A stretch of 47,449 nt of DNA from Acidobacteriota bacterium (GCA_003222275.1 QHVJ01000152.1:1-47449); one strand, 5' to 3'. Positions 24,530 to 33,329 are shown, counted from the first letter of the stretch. Numbers and translations: made by a program. Notes: generated from the sequence alone by a model not told the origin.

Positions 24530-25647
24530 GCGCGAGCGACTGGCTCGGGCACTTCGAGCGCGCGCAACCGCGCCTGCTCTCCGACCTCGAGGCCCTGGTC
24601 ACCCGAGAGAGCCCGTCGGACGATCCCGAGCGCGTCTCGGCCCTCGGGGCCTGGATCGTAGAGCGGCTGCGGGCCATTGGGGTGAAGGCCGAGACGTGCC
24701 CCTGCCCGCCGCGGGGAGACGCCGTGCTGGCCTCGATCGGCGCGATGGGCGGCACGCTGTTGCTCGGGCACCACGACACCGTCTGGCCCGTGGGCTCGCT
24801 GGCCGAAAGCCCGTTCCGGTGCATCGGTGACCGCGCCACCGGCCCCGGTGTTTTCGACATGAAGGCGGGGATCGCCGTGGCCGTGAGCGTGCTGGAGGCG
24901 TTGGCGGCCCGGCCCGACCCGCCCCCGGTCTCGCTGCTGCTGACTCCCGACGAGGAGATCGGGACGCACGCCTCCCGGAAGCTGCTGCTGGAAACGGCGT
25001 TGCGCCACCGCCGGGTGCTGGTCCTCGAGCCGTCGCTGGACGGCGCGGCCAAGATCGCACGCAAGGGCACGGGCAGCTTCGAGGTTCGCTTCCGGGGGCG
25101 GGCCGCCCACGCGGGCCTCGATCCCGAGAAGGGAGCATCGGCGCTGCTCGAGCTGGCCCGCTTCGCGCTCCATGCCTCCGGCCTTGCCGACGCGGAGCGG
25201 GGTACGACGGTCGTCGCCACCCTGGCCCAGGGCGGCAGCAGGCCCAACGTAGTTCCCGAGAGCGCCACCCTGACGCTGGATGCCCGGGTCTGGTCGCAGG
25301 ACGAGGCGCGCCGGCTGGAGGCCGCGCTCCAGGCGTACCGGTCGACGGACACCCGCGTCGCCGTCGAGGTGGCCGGCGGCTTCGACCGGCCGCCCCTCGA
25401 GCCCTCCCCCGCCGCGAGCACGCTGTACGAGCGGGCGCGGGGCATTGCCTTCGAGCTCGGCTTCGAGCTGGGCGCCGCCCGCGTCGGCGGCGCCTCCGAC
25501 GGCAACCTGACGGCGGCGGCGGGCGTTGCCACCCTCGACGGCCTCGGTCCCCGCGGCGACGGGGCCCACGCCCGCCATGAGTTCGTACTGCTCTCGGATC
25601 TCCCGCGACGGGCCGCCCTCCTGGCGTGCCTCGCCGAGCTCGCCTGA
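24526..25647 (+). CDS. M20 peptidase, carboxypeptidase G2-like / N-acyl amino acid deacylase
   Basis: 373-residue cytosolic M20 metallopeptidase starting at GTG 24526 and overlapping the regulator stop (GTGA). Motifs: GHHDTVWP with metal His82 and catalytic Asp84, GPGVFDMKAG with bridging Asp111, PDEEIG at 141-146 with the catalytic and metal Glu pair, and the lid domain from about 185 containing GRAAHAGLDP. Near the C-terminus GGASDGNLTAA and GDGAHARHEFV carry the last metal His. This is the glutamate carboxypeptidase (CPG2) subgroup, which removes C-terminal Glu from N-acylated substrates, and which also includes desuccinylases. With the racemase two genes upstream, deacylation of an N-acyl-L-amino acid is the best guess. 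No signal peptide. Confidence 0.88.
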   Translation: MSASDWLGHFERAQPRLLSDLEALVTRESPSDDPERVSALGAWIVERLRAIGVKAETCPCPPRGDAVLASIGAMGGTLLLGHHDTVWPVGSLAESPFRCIGDRATGPGVFDMKAGIAVAVSVLEALAARPDPPPVSLLLTPDEEIGTHASRKLLLETALRHRRVLVLEPSLDGAAKIARKGTGSFEVRFRGRAAHAGLDPEKGASALLELARFALHASGLADAERGTTVVATLAQGGSRPNVVPESATLTLDARVWSQDEARRLEAALQAYRSTDTRVAVEVAGGFDRPPLEPSPAASTLYERARGIAFELGFELGAARVGGASDGNLTAAAGVATLDGLGPRGDGAHARHEFVLLSDLPRRAALLACLAELA

Positions 25648-25755
25648 GGCTTGCCTCCCGGCGCAACAGCCGATGCAGCCACGCAAAATAGGGTTGACCC
25701 ACCGCAACAGTTGATGCATGCTGCGCCATCCGGAGAGTTCCATTGGGAGGATCAC

Positions 25756-28614
25756 ATGCTGCGCAGGCTCCCTCCGTTCCCCCGCACCGCCGTCTCGATC
25801 GCATTGGCCGCGCTGCTGGCGGGCACGGCCGCGCGGGCCCAGAACGTCACGACGACGCTCCGCGGCAAGGTGACCGACGAGCAGGGCGCGGCCCTGACCG
25901 GCGCCGCGGTCACCGCCCGCAACGTCGACACCAACGCGGTCCGCAGCGTGACCACCGGTGGCCTCGGCCAGTTCTTCATCCCCAACCTGCCCGCGGGCAC
26001 CTACGAGCTGACGGCGGCGCTGTCGGGCTTCGGCACCGAGAAGCGCCCCCGCCTGGTGCTGCGGGTGGGGCAGGAGGGCACCGTCGACTTCACGCTGAAG
26101 CTGGGCGGGGTGAGCGAAGAGGTCACCGTCGCCGCCGAGGCCCCGCTCCTGGAGACCACCCGCAACACGATCGGCAGCATCATCAACAAGGACCAGATCG
26201 ACGAGCTGCCCGTGATCGACCGCGACTTCGCGTCGCTGGCCAAGCTCTCGCCGGGCGTGACGATCGGGACCGGCAGCAACGGCGACAGCATCTCGATGAA
26301 CGGCCAGCGCGGCTTCGCCAACGGCTTCTACGTCGACGGCGCGACCGCGGAGTGGCAGTACTACGGCAAGCAGTCGTCGACCTTCGTCCAGGACTGGATC
26401 CAGGAGTTCCAGGTGATGACCAACTCCTACCCGGCCGAGTTCGGGACCGCCGCCGGGGGCATCGTCAACGCGATCACCCGCAGCGGGACCAACGATTTCC
26501 ACGGCCGCGCCTACGGCTTCTTCCGGGACGATTCGCTCGACGCCGCGCCGTTTGGAGGCACGTTCGCCGAAGACGGGAAGCCGCAGTACCTGGACAAGGC
26601 GCCCCCGCTGTCGCAGAAGCGGTTCGGTGGCTTCCTGTCCGGCCCGATCCGGAAGGATAAGCTGTTCTTCTTCGCCGGCTACGAGCGCTTCTCCCGGGAT
26701 TCCTCGGAGGTCCTGGCGATCACCGACTACTGGCGGCAGCGCGGAGAGAAGAGCGTCCTACCCCTCCAGGGCCGCGACAACCCGTTCCTCGTGAAGCTCG
26801 ACGCCAACGTGAATCAAAGGAACCACGTCTCGCTGCGCTACGACCGGACCGACCGCACGGACACCAACCAGACCCAGCTCTTCGGGTCTCTAGAAACCGA
26901 GGGTGCCCGCAACAAGTTCGGCGGTCCCATCTGGAACGTCGTGGGGAACTGGACGAGCACGCTGAGCAACACCACGTTCAACGAGCTCCGGGGCGTCTAC
27001 GGCTCCAACAAGCCGCCCATCATCTGCAACAAGTCCGGCACCGGCGGCGTCGCCAACCTGGACCAGGGGCCGCCCGGCACGTTCTCGCTGCAGCAATACC
27101 CCGGCGCCGTCTTCGGCTGCCCGATCTTCACCGGCCTCGAGGGCGAGGAGACTTTACAGCTCATCGACAACTTCTCATGGGTGACCGGCCGCCACCAGCT
27201 CAAGGCGGGGGCGCAGGCCTACCAGGTCCGGACGATCATCGACGTGACGAACTTCCACGACGGCTACTGGGTCATGCCGGACGTGGACCGCATCTTCGAC
27301 ATCAAGGACCCGGCGACCTACCCGATCGTGTTCAACGGCAACACCGGCCGCGTCGACGTCCACGCCAACTTGTGGAACTGGTACGTGTACATGCAGGACA
27401 CGTGGCAGGTGAATGACCGTCTGACGCTGAACCTGGGCCTGCGCTACGACCTGGACAACAGCGTGAAGGCCGGCAACGAGGAGGTCGACCGCAAGAACGC
27501 CCAACTGGTGGCTCGTTACGGTGGCGCGCCGCCCCTGGAGAAGACCAGGGCCGATACCAACAACATCGCGCCGCGGGTCGGCCTCGTGTTCACTCCCGGC
27601 TCCGCCAAACGGACCACGCTGCGGGCGGCCGGGGGCCGCTTCTACGACCAGAACCACAACAACTTCAACGCGATCTACTACGCCAACACGTTGCTGGCGG
27701 ACCGGTTCATCTCGTTCGACGCCACCGATCCCTTCTCGTGGGGACCCTTCGGCAGCCCGGAGGCGCTGCAGTCGTTCCTGGCGCAGAGCTTCCCGTTCTT
27801 CCCGGACCTCTCGAAGGCCCAGGCGCCGTCGGACATCATCAACCGCAACGACCCCCACCTGGGCGTGGCCTACACGGACCAGGCGACGGCCGGCGTGAGC
27901 CACGAGTTCGGCCACGGGCTCACCGTCGACGCCGACTACGTCTTCTCCCGGGGCCGGGGAGCGCCCCTCTACATCGAGGAGAACGTGGCGCTCGTGAACG
28001 GGCAGTACGTCCAGCCCGATCCACGCTTCAACTCGATCTCGACGCTCAAGAACCTCGGCAACAGCACGTACAACGCCCTCCTGACGCAGGTGCGCTACCG
28101 CGGCCGGAAGGGCGGGGCGCAGATTTCCTACACCCTGTCGAAGGCGACGTCCAACAGCAGCGCCAGCATCTTCGGCGGGGGCGCGCCCACCAACCCGCTG
28201 GACCTCTCCGAAGACCAGGGGCCCGACAACGCCGACCGCCGTCACAACCTGGTCGTGAGCGGCAACTACACCTTCCCGTGGGACATCGAGCTGGCCGAGA
28301 TCTTCGTGTATCGGAGCGGGGCGCCCTGGAGCGTGACCACGCGGCAGCAGCTCGACAGCGACCCGTTCCCGGATCGTCCCGAGCCGCGCAACTCGCGGCG
28401 GGGGGACAGCTTCTCGACCGTCGATCTTCGCGCCACCAAGACCGTCAAGCTGGGCGGCCGGGTGCGGGCGGCGATCTTCTGGGAGGCCTACAACCTGTTC
28501 AACACCGACAACTTCTTCGGCTACACCGGGCGCATCGGTTCACCGCTGTTCGGCAAACCCTCGGCCGCCTACGAGAAGCGGCGGCAGCAGGGTGGCATCC
28601 GCATCGACTTCTGA
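25756..28614 (+). CDS. TonB-dependent receptor, Oar-like, with carboxypeptidase regulatory domain
   Basis: 952-residue outer-membrane protein. ATG 25756 follows GGGAGG by five bases. Residues 1-29 are a signal peptide ending ARAQ. About 30-115 form a CarboxypepD_reg/CnaB-like beta-sandwich (LRGKVTDEQGAALTGAAVTA). The plug follows, with TIGSIINKDQIDELPVIDRD, SMNGQRGFANGFYVDG and AEFGTAAGGIVNAITRSGTN. The rest is a 22-strand beta-barrel ending in the terminal Phe of GGIRIDF. Such receptors, abundant in acidobacteria, import glycans, peptides or siderophores using TonB. Placed 108 bases after the M20 gene on the same strand, it could bring in the substrate of the preceding operon, though it may have its own promoter. 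Confidence 0.92.
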   Translation: MLRRLPPFPRTAVSIALAALLAGTAARAQNVTTTLRGKVTDEQGAALTGAAVTARNVDTNAVRSVTTGGLGQFFIPNLPAGTYELTAALSGFGTEKRPRLVLRVGQEGTVDFTLKLGGVSEEVTVAAEAPLLETTRNTIGSIINKDQIDELPVIDRDFASLAKLSPGVTIGTGSNGDSISMNGQRGFANGFYVDGATAEWQYYGKQSSTFVQDWIQEFQVMTNSYPAEFGTAAGGIVNAITRSGTNDFHGRAYGFFRDDSLDAAPFGGTFAEDGKPQYLDKAPPLSQKRFGGFLSGPIRKDKLFFFAGYERFSRDSSEVLAITDYWRQRGEKSVLPLQGRDNPFLVKLDANVNQRNHVSLRYDRTDRTDTNQTQLFGSLETEGARNKFGGPIWNVVGNWTSTLSNTTFNELRGVYGSNKPPIICNKSGTGGVANLDQGPPGTFSLQQYPGAVFGCPIFTGLEGEETLQLIDNFSWVTGRHQLKAGAQAYQVRTIIDVTNFHDGYWVMPDVDRIFDIKDPATYPIVFNGNTGRVDVHANLWNWYVYMQDTWQVNDRLTLNLGLRYDLDNSVKAGNEEVDRKNAQLVARYGGAPPLEKTRADTNNIAPRVGLVFTPGSAKRTTLRAAGGRFYDQNHNNFNAIYYANTLLADRFISFDATDPFSWGPFGSPEALQSFLAQSFPFFPDLSKAQAPSDIINRNDPHLGVAYTDQATAGVSHEFGHGLTVDADYVFSRGRGAPLYIEENVALVNGQYVQPDPRFNSISTLKNLGNSTYNALLTQVRYRGRKGGAQISYTLSKATSNSSASIFGGGAPTNPLDLSEDQGPDNADRRHNLVVSGNYTFPWDIELAEIFVYRSGAPWSVTTRQQLDSDPFPDRPEPRNSRRGDSFSTVDLRATKTVKLGGRVRAAIFWEAYNLFNTDNFFGYTGRIGSPLFGKPSAAYEKRRQQGGIRIDF

Positions 28615-28641
28615 GCCGTTGTACGAACCTGTGACCCCTCC

Positions 28642-28740
28642 ATGACGTCCTGGCTCGGCCACGCCTACGGACTCGAGGGGCGAACGGCTGATGCCGGCCG
28701 CGTGCTCCAGGCGATGAACGATTACGGAACTACTCGAATG
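28642..28740 (+). pseudogene. TPR-repeat gene scrap
   Basis: MTSWLGHAYGLEGRTADAGR followed by VLQAMNDYGTTRMES resembles the last tetratricopeptide repeat of acidobacterial TPR kinases and adenylate-cyclase-like proteins (LGHAYAxAGRxxEAxxVLxxL). Nothing TPR-like precedes or follows, and it overlaps the tail of the convergent secreted-protein gene. Probably a deletion remnant; short matches of this repeat can arise by chance. Confidence 0.35.
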
Positions 28741-29651
28741 GAATCTGTACCACGAATGGCCTTTCCATCGAAGGTCCAACCTTCTAGAACAGCCTCCGTG
28801 TCTGATGCCGTGAGCTGTAGGGCGTCGGTGCTGATGTGGACGACCAAGTCGAGGAGTTGATCACGATTGACATCCTCAATCGATACCATTGGCGTGCCTT
28901 TGCCCTTGAGCCGCACGGGCGCGCTGGCGAGGGTAATGGTCGTCGGATCGATGCTTCGGGCATCGAGGGCCGTCGTGCTGAAGACTGCCACCGTGACGCC
29001 GCCGCCGGAGCCAAGATTGATACTGTTCGGAAAGCTCCCCGGCTTGATGTCGATCGCGACAACCATGGGCACGGTCTCAATAAGGAAACTAGGGCCAAAG
29101 AAGCCCACGAGACCGGTGCAGCAGGGCTCGTTGGGAAAGGTCAAGCCTGAAGCCGGCTCGCTGTGGACGCCCTGAAGCCAAGCAATTCTGGGATCGAACG
29201 CCACGAATCCAGGGTCGTCACCCTGATAGAGAACCATGTCCTGTTTGGGTTCAGGCAGGAGCGCCGCGGTGGTGTAGGTTCGGCCGGCCAGAAGCGTGGT
29301 TGGAGAAATGGGCACGTACCAGAAGTTACGATCCAGCATCGCTCCTTCCGTATCGCTGGGAATCTCCGCTGAAACGAGCAAGCTGCCGTTGTCGTCGAAA
29401 ATCCCGATGGTGTGGGGCTCGCTAAGGCCAATGTCACTGAATGGTGCCCCGTCGCAAAATCCAAGTTTTGTGATCGTGATATCGGTTTTCGTGTGGAACT
29501 GCCAGCCGTAGGTTATCGAGACCCCGCCCGAGCTCCCGACGAGATTGAAATTCTCGGTAATGGTCACCGCCGGCCCGACGGACTGGGCAGCGGCACTGCC
29601 GGCCACGAGCAGGGCCGCCAAGGACGCCGCGGCAAGCGTTCTCACGGTCAT
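28722..29651 (-). CDS. Secreted two-domain protein (DUF4082-like plus IDIKPG-type beta domain)
   Basis: 309 residues. ATG 29651 follows GAGGAGGATGAT. The signal peptide is MTVRTLAAASLAALLVAGSA with AQ at the cleavage. Residues 30-185 resemble DUF4082-type jelly rolls (VSITYGWQFHTKTDITITKL, then FCDGAPFSD, HTIGIFDDNG, TLLAGRTYTTAA). Residues about 192-305 form a unit starting VAIDIKPGSFPNSINLGSGG with TVAVFSTTALDARSIDPTTI and IEDVNRDQLLDLVVHIST, a calcium-loop-like domain often found at the C-terminus of secreted proteins. No sorting signal such as PEP-CTERM is present. Function unknown; a carbohydrate- or surface-binding role is a guess. Upstream, 29652-29829 shows only a small AGGCT/AGCCT hairpin. 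Confidence 0.75.
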   Translation of the reverse strand: MTVRTLAAASLAALLVAGSAAAQSVGPAVTITENFNLVGSSGGVSITYGWQFHTKTDITITKLGFCDGAPFSDIGLSEPHTIGIFDDNGSLLVSAEIPSDTEGAMLDRNFWYVPISPTTLLAGRTYTTAALLPEPKQDMVLYQGDDPGFVAFDPRIAWLQGVHSEPASGLTFPNEPCCTGLVGFFGPSFLIETVPMVVAIDIKPGSFPNSINLGSGGGVTVAVFSTTALDARSIDPTTITLASAPVRLKGKGTPMVSIEDVNRDQLLDLVVHISTDALQLTASDTEAVLEGWTFDGKAIRGTDSIRVVP

Positions 29652-29829
29652 ATCATCCTCCTCGAGGCTTCAGAGCCTAATTTAGTACCCGCACTCGCAC
29701 AAGCTTGGCGCCAGCGCCCGCGGGCCTGGCTCGGTTAGGGTTGAAAACGGCTGGGCGCAAAGCTAGGCGCTCGCGGCCGGGGCTAGATCCGAGGCGACCA
29801 TGTCCCTCCAAGTGCTCTCCGGAGCGTCT

Positions 29830-29844
29830 ACTTGACATTCAAGT
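29830..29844 (+). promoter_or_regulatory. Palindrome over a -35 box, probable PadR operator
   Basis: ACTTGACATTCAAGT is a perfect 6-bp inverted repeat with a three-base centre, and it contains a consensus TTGACA -35 hexamer (29832-29837). It lies 37 bases ahead of the PadR start. A half-site, CACTTGA, recurs right at the PadR ATG. Autoregulation is inferred. Confidence 0.5.
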
Positions 29845-29880
29845 GCAGGCGAGGGACGCTGGGCCCGAAGGACCACTTGA

Positions 29881-30228
29881 ATGGCCAGTGGATCGAAGGA
29901 ACGGGTGGAGCTGCTGCAGGGTACCCTCGACCTGATCGTGCTGCGCGCCCTGGAGACGATGGGGCCACAGCACGCCTACGGCCTCGCCGCGCGCCTCGAA
30001 CAGGTTGCCGAACCGTCGCTGACGCTCAATCAAGGGACGCTGTACCCCGCGCTCGTCCGGCTGGAGCAACGGGGCTGGATCAAGGGTAGCTGGCAAAGAA
30101 CGGAAACCAATCGCGAAGCGAAGTACTACGGCATCACCAGGGCCGGCCGGCGCGCGTTGGACAAGCAAGCCGAGCGTTGGCGCCGGCTGGCGGGCCTGGT
30201 CGAGAAACTCCTCCTGAACGAGTCTTGA
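29881..30228 (+). CDS. PadR family transcriptional regulator
   Basis: 115-residue PadR protein of the short acidobacterial type found before ADOP permeases. It begins MASGSKERVELLQGTLDLIV, has GPQHAYGLAARLEQV, the recognition helix region LTLNQGTLYPALVRLEQRGW, and the wing EAKYYGITRAGRRALDKQAE. The C-terminal helix, WRRLAGLVEKLLL, mediates dimerisation. AAGGA lies upstream of ATG 29881. The ADOP gene starts 18 bases after its stop, forming a two-gene operon. Confidence 0.92.
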   Translation: MASGSKERVELLQGTLDLIVLRALETMGPQHAYGLAARLEQVAEPSLTLNQGTLYPALVRLEQRGWIKGSWQRTETNREAKYYGITRAGRRALDKQAERWRRLAGLVEKLLLNES

Positions 30229-30246
30229 GTAGAGGAGCGCGAAACG

Positions 30247-32904
30247 ATGTCCGCCCTCAGACGGTTCCTGCTCAGGCTCCATAACTTCCTGCGTCCGGGC
30301 CGAACCGAGCCGGACCTGGCCCGCGAGGTGGCGTCCCACCTCGCCCTTCTGGAGGACGAGTTCATCCGTCGAGGCATGACTCCGGAAGAGGCCCGGCTCG
30401 CGGCCAGGCGCGCCTTCGGGGGCGTGGAGCAGACGAAAGAGCTCCATCGTGACGCTCGGTCCTTCGGGTGGCTGGACGACGCGCGGCGTGACCTGCGGCT
30501 TGCGGTGCGGACCCTCCGCCGAGCGCCTGGATTCACGGCCGCCATCGTCCTGACGCTGGCCCTCGGCGTGGGCGCGAACACCGCCATGTTCAGCGTGATC
30601 AGCGGCGTGGTGTTGAAGCCGCTCGGCTATCCCGACGCCGATCGCATCGTCGTCGTCCTGAACCGCTGGACGGATACCGGCCAGACCCAGCCCAATCTGG
30701 CCGGCGGCGACGAGATCGACATCCGCGCCCGCCGCGGAACGTTCGACGCGTTCGCGTACTACCAGGGCGGCGAGGTGGGAGTGCGAATAGCCGATCGCGC
30801 CGAGTTCACCGGAACGGTGTTCGTTCACCCGGATTTCTTTCGCGTGTTCGGGGTGCCGCCGGCGGCCGGCCGCCTGTTCAACCGTGATGACGCGCAGCGA
30901 TCGGCGATCGTGAGCCTCGGATTCGCGGAGCGCAACTTCAGAAGCGCCGCCGGCGCGTTGGAGCAGCCCCTGTCCATCGGCAGCCGGCCGTACGAGATCG
31001 TCGGCGTGATGCCCGTGGCCATGCGGTTTCCGGCCAGGACTGAAGTGTGGGCGGCCGCTCCCGTCGAACCGAACAACCGCAACCGAGGGGGCCATAACTA
31101 CCTCGCCGTGGGCAGGCTCGCCCCGGGCGTGTCCCTCGAGGCCGCGAATGCGGATCTTTCCGCGCTGGCGATCCAGCTCGCTCGGTCGTTCCCGGACACC
31201 AACCTGCGGAAGACCTTCGTCGCCGTCCCGCTGCGCGACAACCTCGTCAGCCGCGTCCGTGCGACGCTCTTCGTCATGATGGGCGCGGTCGCGCTCGTCC
31301 TGCTGATCGCCTGCGCCAACGTCGCCAATCTGATCCTGGCGCGCGCCTCGGGACGGTCACGCGAGCTGGCGGTGCGCGCGGCGCTCGGCGCCGGCCGGCG
31401 CCATGTCGTGAGTCAGCTGCTCGCGGAGAGCCTGGTCCTGGCCCTGGTCGGGGGGGCCGTCGGCCTGCTGTTCGCCCGGGTCGGCCTGGAGACCCTGTTG
31501 CGCTTCGGCTCTCGGTACGTCCCGTTGCCGCGTCTGGACGACGTCCAGACGGACGGGCGCGTGTTGCTGTTCACGGCCGCGGTCTCGGTGCTCACGGCCG
31601 TCGCGTTCGGCCTGGTGCCCGCCCGGCAGGCCTCCCGCGGGGACGTGAGCGCGGCGCTCAACCAGAGTGGGGCGCGGGGCACGCTGGGCGCCGGCTCTTC
31701 ACGCATCCGCAACGGGCTCGTCGTCGTCCAGATCGCGCTGTCGTTCATCCTCGCCATCAACGCCGGCCTGCTCTTCCGGTCCTTCGCCGCGCTCACGGAC
31801 ACGCCGCTCGGCTTCCGGACGCAGGGGATCCTCGTTGCGTACGCGAACGCGCCCGCGCGCGGTTCGATCTTCGACCAGAGCGGCCTCGACGACTACCTCC
31901 GCGTGGGCCAGCTCTTCGCCGACGTCTTCGCGCGGCTCGGCCAGATCCCGGGCGTGATCTCGGCCGGAGGGGCGATGGGACTGCCGACGGGTCAATACGA
32001 CTCGAACGGCTCGTACGCGGTCGAGGGCAAACAAACCTTCGGCGGCGACTTCCACCGGCTGCCCTCGGCCGGCTTCCGCCTGGCCAGTCCCGGATACTTC
32101 CGAACGATGGCCATCCCCGTCTTGCGCGGGCGGGAGTTCGACGACGGCGATCGGTACGAGCGGCCCTTCGTGGCGGTCATTAGCGAATCGCTGGCCCGGG
32201 AAAGCTTCGGTGCGGGCGATCCGATCGGGCATCGGATCATGTGCGGCTTCGATTCCGACAAGTGGATGACGATCGTGGGCGTAGTCGGTGACGTCCGGCA
32301 GGCCTCGCCCGCGTCGCCGCCCGGTCCCCAGCTCTACATGCCCCTCCGGCAGCATCCGTATGCGGCGACCAACGTGCAGATGGTGATGCGCACGAGCGTC
32401 GCCCCCGAGTCGCTGATCGGAGCCGTGCGTCAGACCGTGCGCTCGATGAGACCCGACGTCGCGATGAAGTTCACGACCATGGAAGCGTCGGTCAATGATT
32501 CCATCGCCGCCCCGCGCTTTCGAATGACCCTGGTCTCGACGTTCGCCACGCTCGCCCTGATGCTGGCCGTCGCGGGAATGTACGCGGTGATGAGCTATGT
32601 CACCGCCCAGCGCACGTCCGAGTTCGGGTTGCGCGTGGCGCTGGGCGCGAAGGCCGCGGACGTGGTCCGGCTGGTGCTGCGGGGCGCCGCGCGGCTCGTG
32701 GCCGTCGGCGTCGCCCTGGGGCTGGCCCTGGCGCTGGCCACGAGCCGCATCGTCACGAACATGCTCTTCGGGATCACCCCGATGGACACCCAGGCGTACG
32801 CGGGTGCCCTCCTGTTGGCCCTCCCGCTCACGTTTCTGGCCGCCATCGTTCCGGCGATCCGGGCCGCGCGCGTCGATCCGATGATCGCGTTGCGAGAGCA
32901 ATGA
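30247..32904 (+). CDS. ADOP family permease with prefix domain 1, PadR-coupled
   Basis: 885 residues. A cytosolic helical prefix at about 15-80 (RTEPDLAREVASHLALLEDE, GMTPEEARLAARRAFGG, EQTKELHRD) precedes TM1 at about 95-118 (GFTAAIVLTLALGVGANTAM). Two MacB-like periplasmic domains and two FtsX blocks follow: ANVANLILARASGRSRELAV with RAALGAGRRHV near 360, and RTSEFGLRVALGAKAADVV near 795. It ends AARVDPMIALREQ. ATG 30247 has GAGGAG upstream. Predicted inner-membrane protein without a linked ATPase. Regulation by the adjacent PadR is likely. Confidence 0.93.
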   Translation: MSALRRFLLRLHNFLRPGRTEPDLAREVASHLALLEDEFIRRGMTPEEARLAARRAFGGVEQTKELHRDARSFGWLDDARRDLRLAVRTLRRAPGFTAAIVLTLALGVGANTAMFSVISGVVLKPLGYPDADRIVVVLNRWTDTGQTQPNLAGGDEIDIRARRGTFDAFAYYQGGEVGVRIADRAEFTGTVFVHPDFFRVFGVPPAAGRLFNRDDAQRSAIVSLGFAERNFRSAAGALEQPLSIGSRPYEIVGVMPVAMRFPARTEVWAAAPVEPNNRNRGGHNYLAVGRLAPGVSLEAANADLSALAIQLARSFPDTNLRKTFVAVPLRDNLVSRVRATLFVMMGAVALVLLIACANVANLILARASGRSRELAVRAALGAGRRHVVSQLLAESLVLALVGGAVGLLFARVGLETLLRFGSRYVPLPRLDDVQTDGRVLLFTAAVSVLTAVAFGLVPARQASRGDVSAALNQSGARGTLGAGSSRIRNGLVVVQIALSFILAINAGLLFRSFAALTDTPLGFRTQGILVAYANAPARGSIFDQSGLDDYLRVGQLFADVFARLGQIPGVISAGGAMGLPTGQYDSNGSYAVEGKQTFGGDFHRLPSAGFRLASPGYFRTMAIPVLRGREFDDGDRYERPFVAVISESLARESFGAGDPIGHRIMCGFDSDKWMTIVGVVGDVRQASPASPPGPQLYMPLRQHPYAATNVQMVMRTSVAPESLIGAVRQTVRSMRPDVAMKFTTMEASVNDSIAAPRFRMTLVSTFATLALMLAVAGMYAVMSYVTAQRTSEFGLRVALGAKAADVVRLVLRGAARLVAVGVALGLALALATSRIVTNMLFGITPMDTQAYAGALLLALPLTFLAAIVPAIRAARVDPMIALREQ

Positions 32905-32931
32905 CCGTGCGCCGAACGTGTCGCCCGTCGG

Positions 32932-32988
32932 GATACCTTGACAATCGACAATCGGTCGTCGTACCGTATTGTCGAAAGACAAGGTATC
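32932..32988 (+). promoter_or_regulatory. 57-bp symmetric dyad, probable PadR operator/promoter
   Basis: Outer arms GATACCTTG (32932-32940) and CAAGGTATC (32980-32988) pair perfectly, as do inner arms CGACAAT (32946-32952) and ATTGTCG (32968-32974). Spacers between outer and inner arms are five bases on both sides, and the centre is 15 bases. A consensus TTGACA (32938-32943) lies in the left half; TACCGT (32962-32967) is a weak -10 at 18 bases. The right outer arm contains AAGG, the likely ribosome-binding site of PadR GTG 32993. It could act as DNA operator, RNA hairpin or both. Confidence 0.65.
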
Positions 32989-32992
32989 GACC

Positions 32993-33325
32993 GTGCTCAC
33001 CCCGAAAGCCGATCTCCTCCAGGGAACGCTCGACCTCCTCATCCTGAAGGCCCTCGCGGCCGGCCCGCGGCACGGATGGGCGGTTTCGAAGCGCATCCGG
33101 CAGATGTCGAGCGAGGTCCTCACCGTCAATCAGGGATCGCTCTATCCGGCCCTCTATCGCCTCGAGGACCGGGGATGGATCACGAGCGCGGAGGGCGTCT
33201 CGCCCGAGGGCCGGCGAATCCGGCTCTACCGGCTCACTCCAACCGGGCGGCGGCAACTGTCCACGGAAATCGAGGCATGGCGGGCGTTCTCGGGAGCGGT
33301 CGACCGGGTCGTGGCCACGGAGTGA
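32993..33325 (+). CDS. PadR family transcriptional regulator
   Basis: 110-residue PadR protein starting MLTPKADLLQGTLDLLILKA at GTG 32993; AAGG eight bases ahead supports this start over TTG 32969, which lies inside the dyad. GPRHGWAVSKRIRQM, then LTVNQGSLYPALYRLEDRGW and RLYRLTPTGRRQLSTE give the winged helix. It precedes the next ADOP gene by four bases. Compared with the PadR at 29881 it shares NQGxLYPAL but has a longer wing (SAEGVSPEGRRI). Probably represses its operon through the dyad overlapping its own leader. Confidence 0.92.
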   Translation: MLTPKADLLQGTLDLLILKALAAGPRHGWAVSKRIRQMSSEVLTVNQGSLYPALYRLEDRGWITSAEGVSPEGRRIRLYRLTPTGRRQLSTEIEAWRAFSGAVDRVVATE

Positions 33326-33329
33326 CGCG

